A stretch of DNA of 9,241 bases from Nitrospirota bacterium (GTDB taxonomy: Bacteria > Nitrospirota > Thermodesulfovibrionia > Thermodesulfovibrionales > JdFR-88), in contig JAKAGP010000038.1 in the NCBI GenBank assembly GCA_021825785.1, forward strand, positions 1-9,241. The letters are read 5' to 3'. The notes beneath the pieces were generated by a model that worked only from the letters and a program-made list of their open reading frames with translations, did not search any database and was not told the DNA's origin. Each line of letters starts with the position of its first letter. Positions within the stretch are counted from its first letter, which is position 1. Below are positions 1 to 7,437 of the stretch, in pieces. The position numbers were made by a program, and so were the translations under genes.

Positions 1-1151
1 CGCTGGACGCCATCAAAGGCAAGGGGGCGCTGGATTGGAAACAGCCGACCCCGGACCAAATCGATGCCATCCTTGCCAGGTACCCGAACAGGATGATGCG
101 CACCTATGCGGGAGAGATGCTCGCGTGGTACCTCGGAAACCTGGATGCGGACGTCTACTTCTGCCCCGAGCGCCAGGGCACCTATTTCGGTTCCTTCTTC
201 ATGAAGGACATCAAGGCCATGCACAACCCCAGCTACACCATCAGCTCCAACATGACGGCAGACATGGGCAACGCTTTCCTGGCGGAACTGGATCCTGCCC
301 AGCGGGAGAAAATAACGGGCCTGGTGGCGCAGCAGAAACCGGACCTGATGGCCATAGTTGCGAAACGAGGCGAGATAGCCAGGGCGCTGCGGAACTTCCT
401 GAACCCGGGTGGGGTGGTGGACGAAGCGGCCGTAATCAATCTTGTCGAGCAGTATGGAGAACTGGACGGCGAGATATCATACTATTATGCAACAAACTTC
501 TCCGAGGTGGGGAATTCGCTCACCGCCGACCAGAAAGCCGCCCTCATGGCCCTCAGGAAGACAGCCACCGCGGAGGATGGAGGGAGTCCCGATTACGACG
601 CCCTGTGCGGCAATGGTTACCTTTATTCCGATCCGCTTCAGACGCAGCCCGCTATATTGAACACCGACTTCCTGTTCGGCCAGACCTTTTCCTTTTCGAG
701 CCCGGCCTTTGCCGATAGCGGCACTCTCCCGGCCATGTATACATGCGACGGGGCCGGCGGCATGTTGAGCCCGAGTCCGCCGCTGGATTGGACTGACGCT
801 CCCCAGGGGACAGTGGAATATGCGCTCACAATGAACACGATTGCGCTTGACGGCACGAAGTGGAACTGGGTCCTGTTTCACATCCCGGGTAATGTGACGT
901 CGCTGGAGGCGGGCACCGATTTGGGCACGGCCGGCGTGAGTACGGACGGCCCGGAGCTGAGATACTATCCGCCCTGTTCTTCTGGGCCAGGCGCCAAGAC
1001 CTATTCCTTCACCCTTTACGCCCTTTCGGGAACCCCGAGCTTCTCCGTGCCCGAGAGCCAGGTAGATGGGGTGACACTTACTGCCGCCATCGGCTCGCTG
1101 ACCATCGCCAGCCGCCAGCTGAATGTGAGCTATACGCGAGCCGCGCCGTAA
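1..1151 (+). CDS. LTxxQ-like helical region fused to a PEBP (YbhB/YbcL-type) domain, 5' partial
   Basis: The frame is open from base 3 to the TAA at 1149-1151 (382 visible codons), so the start lies outside the window. The middle of the visible part is helical and contains 'LDPAQREKI' and 'LTADQKAALMAL', which resemble the LTxxQ motifs of Spy/CpxP-type periplasmic proteins. The last 160 or so residues match the PEBP/YbhB-YbcL fold: 'YTCDG' near the domain start, 'PPLDWTDAPQGT', 'WNWVLFHIP', and the ligand-pocket signature 'YYPPCSSGPGAKTYSFTLYAL'-like region near the end. Family members bind small anions or phospholipid head groups, and their physiological role in bacteria is poorly known. An exported location is inferred from the LTxxQ-like part; the signal peptide, if any, is outside the window. 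ATGs at 93 and 96 are internal, because coding similarity continues upstream. A terminator follows 25 bases after the stop, so this is the last gene of its transcript. The PEBP call is firm; the N-terminal assignment is tentative. Confidence 0.8.
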   Translation, partial: LDAIKGKGALDWKQPTPDQIDAILARYPNRMMRTYAGEMLAWYLGNLDADVYFCPERQGTYFGSFFMKDIKAMHNPSYTISSNMTADMGNAFLAELDPAQREKITGLVAQQKPDLMAIVAKRGEIARALRNFLNPGGVVDEAAVINLVEQYGELDGEISYYYATNFSEVGNSLTADQKAALMALRKTATAEDGGSPDYDALCGNGYLYSDPLQTQPAILNTDFLFGQTFSFSSPAFADSGTLPAMYTCDGAGGMLSPSPPLDWTDAPQGTVEYALTMNTIALDGTKWNWVLFHIPGNVTSLEAGTDLGTAGVSTDGPELRYYPPCSSGPGAKTYSFTLYALSGTPSFSVPESQVDGVTLTAAIGSLTIASRQLNVSYTRAAP

Positions 1152-1176
1152 CCGTGTGGACAGTCGTTCGATAGAG

Positions 1177-1215
1177 AAAAGGCCTCCCCAAAAATTTGGT
1201 GGGGCCTTTTCTTTT
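1177..1215 (+). terminator. Intrinsic terminator after the PEBP-domain gene
   Basis: AAAAGG and CCCCA on the left pair with TGGGG and CCTTTT on the right, leaving a three-base bulge (an alternative is AAAAGGCC with GGCCTTTT). The hairpin is followed by TTTTCTTTT. It sits 25 bases past the stop codon. Confidence 0.85.
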
Positions 1216-1463
1216 GGGATCACTACATGTTGTGAATCTGAAAATACATAGTAACGTTGATATCTGCCACCTATAGAGAATCTATGTTTCGATAGCCCTA
1301 CCGAAAGCAATAGGATTTCAGCATGTTGGTCACTGGCAGTTGGTCTCGGTTTCACAGGTCATCGCATTACACTGCTCATCACAGATCACCAATCAAGGCA
1401 ACGGGAAAAAGCGAACTCGCATAGCCCATAAAAACGATAACTCAAAGCATATTGTAAAAGTCT
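1216..1463. other. Non-coding stretch with no recognisable content
   Basis: Between the terminator and the next promoter I see no convincing ORF, RNA gene or repeat. An in-frame upstream extension of the ATPase gene reaches 1340, but it reads as low-quality non-conserved sequence and spans the promoter, so I treat it as non-coding. Confidence 0.6.
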
Positions 1464-1491
1464 TTGACAATTTGCATAGTTCTGTTATACT
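1464..1491 (+). promoter_or_regulatory. Near-consensus sigma-70 promoter of the ATPase gene
   Basis: TTGACA at 1464-1469 is a perfect -35 hexamer. TATACT at 1486-1491 is a five-of-six -10 hexamer, and the spacer is 16 bases. The expected start point, 6-8 bases past the -10 box, falls at about 1498-1499, which is the ATG of the ATPase gene. The transcript would therefore be leaderless or nearly so, in keeping with the lack of any Shine-Dalgarno sequence before that ATG. Confidence 0.75.
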
Positions 1492-1498
1492 TCCCTTT

Positions 1499-2659
1499 AT
1501 GATTACACGAGATGCCGAAAATACCGTTCGCACGCTTTTGAAGGGCTTCCCGATAGTCACCATTACCGGGCCGCGCCAGTCCGGAAAGACGACCCTGGCC
1601 CGTATGGTCTATGGCGACAAGCCTTATGCCTCTCTGGAAGACCCTGATTTTCGGCTTTCGGCCCGGGATGATCCCCGCTCTTTCCTGGAGCGGTTTCCAA
1701 ATGGTGCTGTCCTCGATGAAGTTCAACGCTGCCCGGAACTTTTTTCTTATCTCCAGACCAAAGTAGACGCCGATGGCCGCATGGGACTTTTTATTCTCAC
1801 CGGCAGCCAGCAATTTGGCCTTTTGTCCAACATCAGTCAGTCTCTGGCCGGAAGAACCGCCTTTGTTGAGCTTCTTCCCTTTTCCTTCCCGGAACTGATC
1901 CGTGCGGAAAGGTTGCAGCAAAAGGCAGATGATGTACTTTACACCGGCTGTTATCCACCTCTGTATGACCGCGATATATCACCTCGCGCTTGGTTTTCTG
2001 CCTACGTGACCGCCTACATCGAACGCGATGTCCGGCAAATGCTGAAAATTCAGGAACTGGAGACTTTTCAGCGTTTCGTGCGTCTCTGTGCCGGAAGGAC
2101 CGGGCAACTCTTAAACCTTTCTTCACTTGCAGCGGAATGCGGAATCACCCACAATACGGCCAAAGCCTGGGTATCGGTGCTTGTGGCAAGCTATATCGTG
2201 TTTCTCCTTAGGCCTCATCCCGCAAACTTCAACAAGCGGCTGGTGAAATCGCCCAAGCTATATTTTTATGATGTGGGACTGGTTTCGTGGCTGTTGGGGA
2301 TTCAAACCCCGGAACAAATCGAGACTCACCCGCTACGGGGAAATATCTTCGAGACCTTAATCATTGCCGAGCTTATGAAATCGCGCCTCAACAGGGGCGA
2401 GAGGCCCAATCTCTTTTTCTTTCGGGACAGTAACGGCCACGAGGTTGATGTTATAATTGAAGAGGGGACGCGATTGTTGCCGGTGGAGATCAAATCAGGC
2501 AAGACCATTACCCTCGAGGCCTTCACCGGCCTTCTAAAATGGCGTAAGCTTGCAGGAGAAATTGCCGGGGAACCGGTCCTTATTTATGGAGGGTCCGACA
2601 GCTACCGTCAGAGTGGGGTCAAGGTGGTTGGCTGGAGAGAGACGGCATTACCGTTTTGA
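1499..2659 (+). CDS. AAA-family ATPase with DUF4143 C-terminal domain
   Basis: This 386-residue protein matches the AAA_14/DUF4143 family, a widespread stand-alone group of ATPases, often accessory, with no settled function. Residues 20-120 form the P-loop domain: Walker A GPRQSGKTT at 24-32, Walker B 'AVLDEVQ' at 70-76, and a sensor-like LTGSQQF at 100-106. A helix-turn-helix-like segment (about 207-228, 'LSSLAAECGITHNTAKAW') follows. The DUF4143 part ends with E285, E291, then 'GHEVD' (E315, D317) and 'VEIK' (E330, K332), the pattern of a PD-(D/E)xK nuclease-like fold. Length is typical, and the frame is intact. The start at 1499 is preferred over an in-frame start at 1340 because family similarity begins at 'MITRDAENTV' and because the promoter lies between the two. 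Transcription is monocistronic, with a terminator at 2788. Biological role is unknown; possibilities include a toxin-like, defence or DNA-repair accessory. Confidence 0.9.
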   Translation: MITRDAENTVRTLLKGFPIVTITGPRQSGKTTLARMVYGDKPYASLEDPDFRLSARDDPRSFLERFPNGAVLDEVQRCPELFSYLQTKVDADGRMGLFILTGSQQFGLLSNISQSLAGRTAFVELLPFSFPELIRAERLQQKADDVLYTGCYPPLYDRDISPRAWFSAYVTAYIERDVRQMLKIQELETFQRFVRLCAGRTGQLLNLSSLAAECGITHNTAKAWVSVLVASYIVFLLRPHPANFNKRLVKSPKLYFYDVGLVSWLLGIQTPEQIETHPLRGNIFETLIIAELMKSRLNRGERPNLFFFRDSNGHEVDVIIEEGTRLLPVEIKSGKTITLEAFTGLLKWRKLAGEIAGEPVLIYGGSDSYRQSGVKVVGWRETALPF

Positions 2660-2787
2660 TTAACTTCGCAAGACGGTTTTGGCTGTAACTTTAACAGCCG
2701 ACGGAATATGGGAAATACGGATAAAGTTCAATGGGATAGGATGGGTTGTATTGCTGTGGGCGGCAAAGCATGAGGCAGGATTTCAAA

Positions 2788-2820
2788 GGGGAGGCACAAA
2801 CATCGTACCTCCCCATTTTT
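2788..2820 (+). terminator. Terminator between the ATPase gene and the minus-strand block
   Basis: GGGGAGG (2788-2794) pairs with CCTCCCC (2808-2814) around a 13-base loop, followed by ATTTTT. It lies 128 bases past the ATPase stop and may also weakly stop the converging minus-strand transcript, where the hairpin is followed by only TTTGAAAT. A smaller hairpin at 2681-2699 (GGCTGT/ACAGCC, loop 7) has no T-run. Confidence 0.7.
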
Positions 2821-2846
2821 AGCGGCTAAAGGCCCGTTCCTTTGGC

Positions 2847-3199
2847 CTATGACGGGATCATTCCGGGCGGAATCCTTCCATAAGGCAGGGCCATGTTTCT
2901 GCCCTTTTTATCAACAAATACGCGGAGCAGGCAGCGTCCTCTTTCAAGACGGGAATCAATGGGCGTGTCTTTGGGAAGGCCCATGAAGGCAATAAGCTTG
3001 TCGATTTCCTTGAGCCCTTTTTTCGTGTGATAATACAGCGGACTCGTGAAGACCTTTCCCTTGTGTTCGCCATAGAGCACTTCCCAATGGCAGACAAGGT
3101 AAGGCCGCTTATCATCCTTGCTTGCCCAATATGCCGCTTCTTCCAACTTTTTAAGCTCAACTGCGGAATACCAGAGGGTATTACAACGGACGTTTTCAT
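2847..3199 (-). pseudogene. Small phage-type protein, possibly DUF669-like ssDNA-binding, split by one frameshift
   Basis: The ATG at 3199-3197 has an excellent Shine-Dalgarno (AGGAGG at 3211-3206, spacing 6), but its frame gives only about 16 good residues (MKTSVVIPSGIPQLSLK) before turning to nonsense. The good downstream frame ('LEEAAYWASKDDKRPYLV' to the TAG at 2847-2849) has no start of its own with a ribosome site. The two join cleanly if the A-run at 3152-3148 has six bases instead of five, giving 117 residues. The joined protein contains 'WEVLYGEHKGKVF', a helical 'KKGLKEIDKLIAFMGLP', then 'RGRCLLRVFVDKKGRN'. This order (beta-rich, 'GxxKGKxF', helix, then 'L.RG..L.V') resembles DUF669-type OB-fold ssDNA-binding proteins of phages. 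The family call is tentative. It is the last gene of the minus-strand block and lies directly behind a terminator. Confidence 0.6.
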
Positions 3200-3215
3200 C
3201 TGATGCCTCCTTTTG

Positions 3216-3250
3216 AAAAAAAGGGGCCAGGCCAAAACGGCCCAGCCCCT
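3216..3250 (-). terminator. Strong intrinsic terminator abutting the next gene's ribosome site
   Basis: Read on the minus strand, AGGGGCTGGGCC pairs with GGCCTGGCCCCT (12 pairs, two of them G-U) around a GTTTT loop and is followed by seven Ts. It lies 24 bases after the stop of the DpdA-like gene. Only four bases separate the end of the T-run from the AGGAGG of the following gene, so no promoter can fit between them. Confidence 0.9.
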
Positions 3251-3274
3251 GTTGTGGTTTGTTAGGCTTCGCTA

Positions 3275-4161
3275 TTAGAAGCTGAAGCCTAATTCCCTAT
3301 GCCTTGCCATGATCCTCTTCTCCAGCCTTACGAAGTAATGCACATTGACCAGAGCCCTGTTGATAGCCCACTGGGGTCCCATGATATCCATGTAGGTCAG
3401 ACCCAGTTCATCCTGGAGATAGATTTCAAGCTCCCTCCGGTGGCGATACTGTATGAAGTACGTCCTTTTTTCGTCAAACGGGAATGTGCCCTCCAGGTAA
3501 ATCTTGTCGGTCTTGTCCATGCCGGGCTTTTCGGGGTTCCAGTACAGGATGTGGCCCCGTGCGCCGGCCTGGGTCCATGAACTGGAGTCGCAGGACCGCA
3601 CCGGAAGGGGAACAAGGATTTCGTACCGGGTTGTCCCAAGGAAATGAACCCTCACCTTCGCCCGGTAGAACCTCTCGACAATGGGGTCCAAAACCTATGC
3701 TGAGCCATTGCGCAACTCCCCGGAGCCGATGGCCACCAGGTCATAGCCCTTGTCAATGTAGAACTGGGGTTCATGGCTGTAAAAATCATGGATTACCGGA
3801 ATGACTTTGAACCCTGCCTTTTCGATGGCAATCTGGTTGGCCCAGTTACGGTCGAAGCCATTTACCGTGAAGTCCTCGTCGAAGTTCAAGACGAAGTCGT
3901 AATACTCGGCGACATAACGGAGCGTGGAAATAAAGGCTCCAGCGTAATGACCGTGTTGTTCAGCGTCGCGCTGTTGTTCAAGGTCCACGTCCCCGAGTCG
4001 AGAGCCATGACGCCGATCGATGAACGGAACTTGGTGCAAAACAGGTAGTCATCAGGACTGGGCCAGCCGAAAGACCTCATGATGTTCAGTTTGGTTTCCT
4101 GGTAAATCTTCAAATACGCGGTGAAGACCAGTACGGTAAGACCAGCATGCAGAATGTGCAT
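3275..4161 (-). pseudogene. tRNA-guanine-transglycosylase-like (DpdA-like phage) protein, broken by a frameshift and an amber codon
   Basis: Three minus-strand segments read as one protein of 295 positions. The start ATG (4161-4159) follows GAAAGG (4176-4171, spacing 9). Segment one carries 'LDSGTW' (D55). Adding one A near 3956-3957 joins it to 'HGHYAGAFISTL'. Segment two carries 'DFVLNFDED' (N93, D95) and 'AGFKVIPVIHDF' (H125) and then 'YDLVAIGSGEL'. An in-frame TAG (3695-3697, position 156) separates it from 'VRVHFLGTT' (H173) and 'SCDSSSW' (D192). From memory of the family, the order DSG, N-x-D, PIPVxH, YxAxGG, HGxG, SVDSTSW is that of phage TGT-like proteins related to DpdA, the enzyme that puts 7-deazaguanine bases into DNA. 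The usual length is about 300 residues. Function here is inferred: base exchange on DNA or RNA. As sequenced it is unlikely to give a full protein. No 7-deazaguanine synthesis gene is in the window. Confidence 0.65.
3695..3697 (-). other. In-frame amber codon inside the DpdA-like gene
   Basis: TAG interrupts an otherwise continuous frame, with 'IGSGELRNGSA' before it and 'VLDPIVERFYRAKV' after it. It falls in a stretch expected to be a variable linker between two conserved motifs. CAG (Gln) to TAG is the simplest single change that would explain it. Confidence 0.85.
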
Positions 4162-4187
4162 ATTCTTTTGCCTTTCATTAAAGGGCA

Positions 4188-4218
4188 AGGCTCCAGTGCC
4201 ACAGGGACAAAGGAGCCT
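4188..4218 (-). other. Stem-loop in the leader of the DpdA-like gene
   Basis: AGGCTCC and GGAGCCT (7 perfect pairs) enclose a 17-base loop between the stop at 4237 and the ribosome site at 4176. On the minus strand it is followed by TGCCCTTTAAT rather than a T-run, so it is a weak terminator at best. Confidence 0.45.
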
Positions 4219-4236
4219 GCTCATGGGTTGTTTGGC

Positions 4237-5573
4237 TTATGCGGCCGTGTTGATGGAAATGCTGTTGATCCACTCCCGAAGCTTGCACAAGATTGCCGGA
4301 TTGATGGAAGCTACGAAAGCCGGATCGTTGCCGAATACATCGATGGAACTTGTCACAACCGAGGCTGTCTTGTTAAAGGAGTCAATCCTTGCTTCACGTG
4401 AAGTAGTATCCTTTTCCCTGTCGGCTGTGATCACGACTTTTTTAAGATAGGCGTTCACGTCGGCTCCGTTCTCGTTGAGAAGAACGATGTCCTTTTCCAT
4501 TTTTTTGACGTCGATCTTCTTGGCGACCAGCGTTTCCACCAAGGCCTTGTTGACGTTCTCAACGCCTTTTTTACTCAGGCGCTCTATAGCAATGGCCGAT
4601 TCGATCTCTTCGCGGTACTTTGAAATATGCGGTTCCGCCGTGAAATCGTCAGGAAGGCCATATTTTCTCAAGAAGTCGCCAACCGGGTCCAAATCATCTG
4701 CGGCGATCCTGCCCAACGCCCTTTTGATCTGGATCAGGCGCTCCTTGCCGAGAACCACATATTTGATTATTCCCGGGATCCTCGCCAGCGCCATGTAATC
4801 TTCGGCAGACCTGAACTTCTTCTTGTCGAACCTTTTTTCAAAAAGGCCATCCAGCCATGAGGGTCGTATGACATTACAAGGTTCTGAATAAAGAGGAGGA
4901 GCATGCCGAACCAGATGTTGTACTTGGTAAAGATGCCTGTGGAGATGCTTTCCTTGAGATTGACCTTTTCCCCGAACTTGTTGGCCGAAGCTACCGCGGT
5001 GTCGATCAGTGAATTAAGATTTTTAATCTTTTTCCTCTTGATCGCGGATTCAAGCCCGATGAAGGTCTTCACTTCAAACAACAACCGACGGTCACCAAGG
5101 AGTTCTCCCTGGTCGTCGGATGCAGGCATGTAACCAAAAAGAAACCTGGGGGAGTATGGAATAATGCGGAAATCAATGTCCTCAGGATTCCTGGGTGCCT
5201 CCATGAAATTATCGGGAGAAACACCGGTCATAAATGTATTTTCATGACCTTCCATCTCTCCATCCGGAAACTGCTCGGCAACCTTCCGCCTGACCTCCGC
5301 GATGATGTCGGCTCCGTCAACTTCAATAGTCTCCAGAGAACCATTTTCATCCGCAGTATCCTGCGAATCGCTTCCAAAAATAGCTTCCTGACCAGAATCA
5401 CTGGCAGGTACCTGGGCGTCAGGGCAAATAAGATTGACGGTATTGCTGTCACCCATGCAATCTGTACCGCTACTGTTCATTACCTCATCATTGGAAATGA
5501 CGATACCAGCCAAATCGGAGGTAAAGGGAAAAGCAGAGGGTTCATATTCCGTTTCTTTAAAGTATTGATACAT
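4237..5573 (-). pseudogene. Unrecognised 445-residue protein, split by one frameshift
   Basis: I do not recognise this family. The ATG at 5573-5571 has a good ribosome site (AGGAG before ACTACA). The first frame runs through 'VMSYDP' (residue 238) and then becomes nonsense. The second frame picks up at 'SWLDGLFEKRFDKKKFRSAEDYMALARIPG' (written here only as a region) and runs to the TAA at 4237-4239. Restoring a fourth C to the CCC at 4863-4861 joins them, giving GAC-CCC-TCA-TGG. Residues 30-130 are acidic and rich in Ser, Asp and Glu and are probably disordered. Residues 160-445 are mostly charged helix, with one hydrophobic stretch, 'IWFGMLLLFIQNLVM' (220-234), too short and amphipathic to call a membrane segment. 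The C-terminal third ('VENVNKALVETLVAKKI' onward) could form a coiled coil. Its place next to a D5 helicase suggests an element-encoded replication or packaging partner, but nothing in the sequence proves it. Confidence 0.6.
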
Positions 5574-5595
5574 TGTAGTCTCCTGTGAGTTTATT

Positions 5596-5601
5596 AGTAT
5601 A
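5596..5601 (-). promoter_or_regulatory. Possible -10 box for the unrecognised gene
   Basis: TATACT on the minus strand lies 22 bases upstream of the ATG at 5573 and downstream of the double terminator. No good -35 hexamer is present 16-18 bases upstream, so an activator or a phage-specific factor would be needed. Weak call. Confidence 0.3.
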
Positions 5602-5707
5602 AATACATTGGGTCATCGCTGCCTTGACGAATCCTTTTTACGGCGCACGTAGCCAATTCATTGGACCCTCCTTAAGGTTAAATTTTTTGTCCCAAGACAT
5701 AAGGGAT

Positions 5708-5744
5708 AAAAAAAGGCGCTCGGCCACGAAGACTGAAACGCCTT
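5708..5744 (-). terminator. Second terminator after the D5 helicase gene
   Basis: On the minus strand AAGGCGTT pairs with AGCGCCTT (8 pairs, one G-U) around a 16-base loop and is followed by a run of seven Ts. Its right arm with T-run (AGCGCCTTTTTT) is identical to that of the terminator at 7467-7507, 1.76 kb away. Confidence 0.75.
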
Positions 5745-5790
5745 GCCTGAAAGAATCGCCGAAACCCTCCGGCGTCCATTTTGGGGGAAT

Positions 5791-5812
5791 AAAAAAGGGA
5801 CCCGAAGGTCCC
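5791..5812 (-). terminator. First terminator after the D5 helicase gene, with a TTCG tetraloop
   Basis: On the minus strand GGGACC-TTCG-GGTCCC is followed by six Ts. The UUCG tetraloop on a six-pair GC-rich stem is very stable. It lies 66 bases past the helicase stop, and a second terminator follows 46 bases later. Confidence 0.9.
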
Positions 5813-5878
5813 GTTCACTTTCTGGGGCCAATGGTGAACCCCTTGCCGATTTTTAAAAGTTTGCGAAAAGCTCTGTCA

Positions 5879-7437
5879 CTACGTCACTTGTGTCACGCCA
5901 TCGGCTTTCTCTGCATCTGTCAGAAGTCGGATGCCCTTCAAGAAGCGCTTCTTGTTATCCCTATCCTTGGTAAAGCCGCGCTGACGCATGAGATCGCCAA
6001 AAGATCGTTTGCTCACTGCGTCCTGGCATGCATCGTCTGCCCATCTTCTATATTCGCTGTAAGCGTCACCCAATGCCATGGTCGCTTCCGGGTCTATCAG
6101 GCACCGATCCTCCAAGAAGGGGTCGAGACGGTCCATCTCCTGGCGGTAACTTGCCGTTGCGCGCTTGACCTTACCCGGGACTGCCAATCCGAACCCCTGC
6201 CACTCCAGACACCCCTTAACCATCCAGGCCAAAATGCCGGGAAGTTCCTCCGCCAGCTTGGCCTGCAAATTCGGGTCTATCTCCTCGGGAGGAATTCTAC
6301 TTCAAATGGAACTAGATGCACCCGACGCCAGATGCCGTGGTCAGTGCCGGTTATTAAAGGCTTATGGTTCGCCACCAACACGATTTTAAACTCGGGCCGG
6401 AATTCAAAATGTTCCCTGTAAAGGAACCGAGCGGTGACCTGGTCCCCGCCGGTCAACTGTTTCACCAGGGGTTCATCCAACGTCATGCCGCTTCCCACCT
6501 CAATGGCACTGACCATTCGAGCGCCTGCCAGACGGGCGATGTCATTCCTTATATTTCCTGAACGCTGCGACAGGAGCGAAGCCGATGGCGTGTGAAGCGC
6601 GTAAGGCCCAAGGACTTTGCTGATGGTTTCTATAAGGGTGCTCTTGCCGTTTGAGCCGAAACCCCAAAACACGAACAGACCCTGCTCACTCGTATCGCCG
6701 GTCAGCATATACCCTAACATGCTCTGGAGAAAGGAAATCATCTCCATATCTCCATCCATAATACGATCCACGAAGCCAAAAAAACTGGGACATGTGGCGT
6801 TTGGGTCGTACTCGATCGGGGTCATCCGTGTGATCAGGCCCTCAGGGTCATGGTCTCGCAAGATGCCTGTCCGAAGGTCCAGCGTGCCATTTTTGCAGTT
6901 GAGCAGCCACGGGTCTCGGTCCAGTTCGTATTTATGAATCGGAATCCCAGGTTCCCAGCGAGCCAACTGGACCATGGCCTTCATCCGGGAAGGAGTTGAC
7001 GAATTCCGCCAATTGCCAAGCATTTCCGACTTAGCTGTCCCAGTGAGCTTCTGCGCCTCCTGGTACAGGGAGTTGATGGTGCTTTTGGCCATCACCCCGA
7101 TACCATCACCAACGTCTACGACCCAGCACCCAAGCTGGTAAATGATCCACGCTTGAAGCTCCAAGCAGAACCGAATAAGACCTTTGTGCATCCAGGCGAA
7201 CCGCTCCGCGTTTCCAATATCGGTCGGCTCCATGGTGGGCACAGGTTCGGGAGCAGGGAAGGCACTGGCTTTTTCCTTGACGATATGCCCGGTCGCATCA
7301 GTCTCGAGGGGCAATGGAGGAATATCACCTTCCGGTTCATCGTTCACCTGGAGTAATGACGATCCATGCTCTTCAGGCGGGTTTCCTTTGCCGACATCAA
7401 AGCCGGTCATTTCATTCGTTTCCAAATCCTGCTTCAT
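5879..7437 (-). pseudogene. D5/P4-type SF3 replicative helicase (phage/plasmid), split by one frameshift
   Basis: This is the replication helicase of a phage, satellite or plasmid. The start at 7437 has AGGAG at 7450-7446 (spacing 8). Residues 1-70 are an acidic, proline-rich linker. Residues 72-200 match the D5 N-terminal domain ('TDIGNAERFAWMHKG', 'WLLNCKNGTLDLRTG'). The SF3 core follows: Walker A GFGSNGKST (259-267), 'ARMVSAIEVG' (306-315) as the Walker B region, 'KIVLVANHKP' with N357 as sensor 1, and 'GIWRRVHLVPF' with R371/R372 as arginine-finger candidates. The frame breaks after E381, at the GAATTC at 6297-6292; restoring AAA for AA gives 'VEIPPEEIDP', the normal family sequence, and the C-terminal domain then runs to the TAG at 5879-5881. 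The repaired length is 519 residues. The primase domain found at the N-terminus of many P4-type relatives is absent. The family call is secure. As sequenced the helicase core is complete but the C-terminal domain is lost. Confidence 0.9.

Noticed and set aside
477..1355. Long minus-strand ORF opposite the PEBP-domain gene
   Set aside because: It is antisense to a recognisable protein, Arg/Gly/His-rich, crosses the terminator and has no recognisable domain.
1340..1498. Upstream in-frame extension of the ATPase gene
   Set aside because: It spans the promoter, and family similarity begins at the ATG at 1499.
2681..2699. Small hairpin after the ATPase gene
   Set aside because: Six pairs and no T-run; the better terminator is at 2788-2820.
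5875..5896. Three GTCAC copies 8 and 9 bases apart at the end of the helicase gene
   Set aside because: They encode the 'VTQVT' tail; short Val-Thr repeats are plausible protein sequence there, so no separate DNA role is needed.
5624..6421. Long plus-strand ORF opposite the helicase C-terminal domain
   Set aside because: The minus strand here encodes a known D5 C-terminal region and two terminators; the plus frame has no recognisable content or ribosome site.
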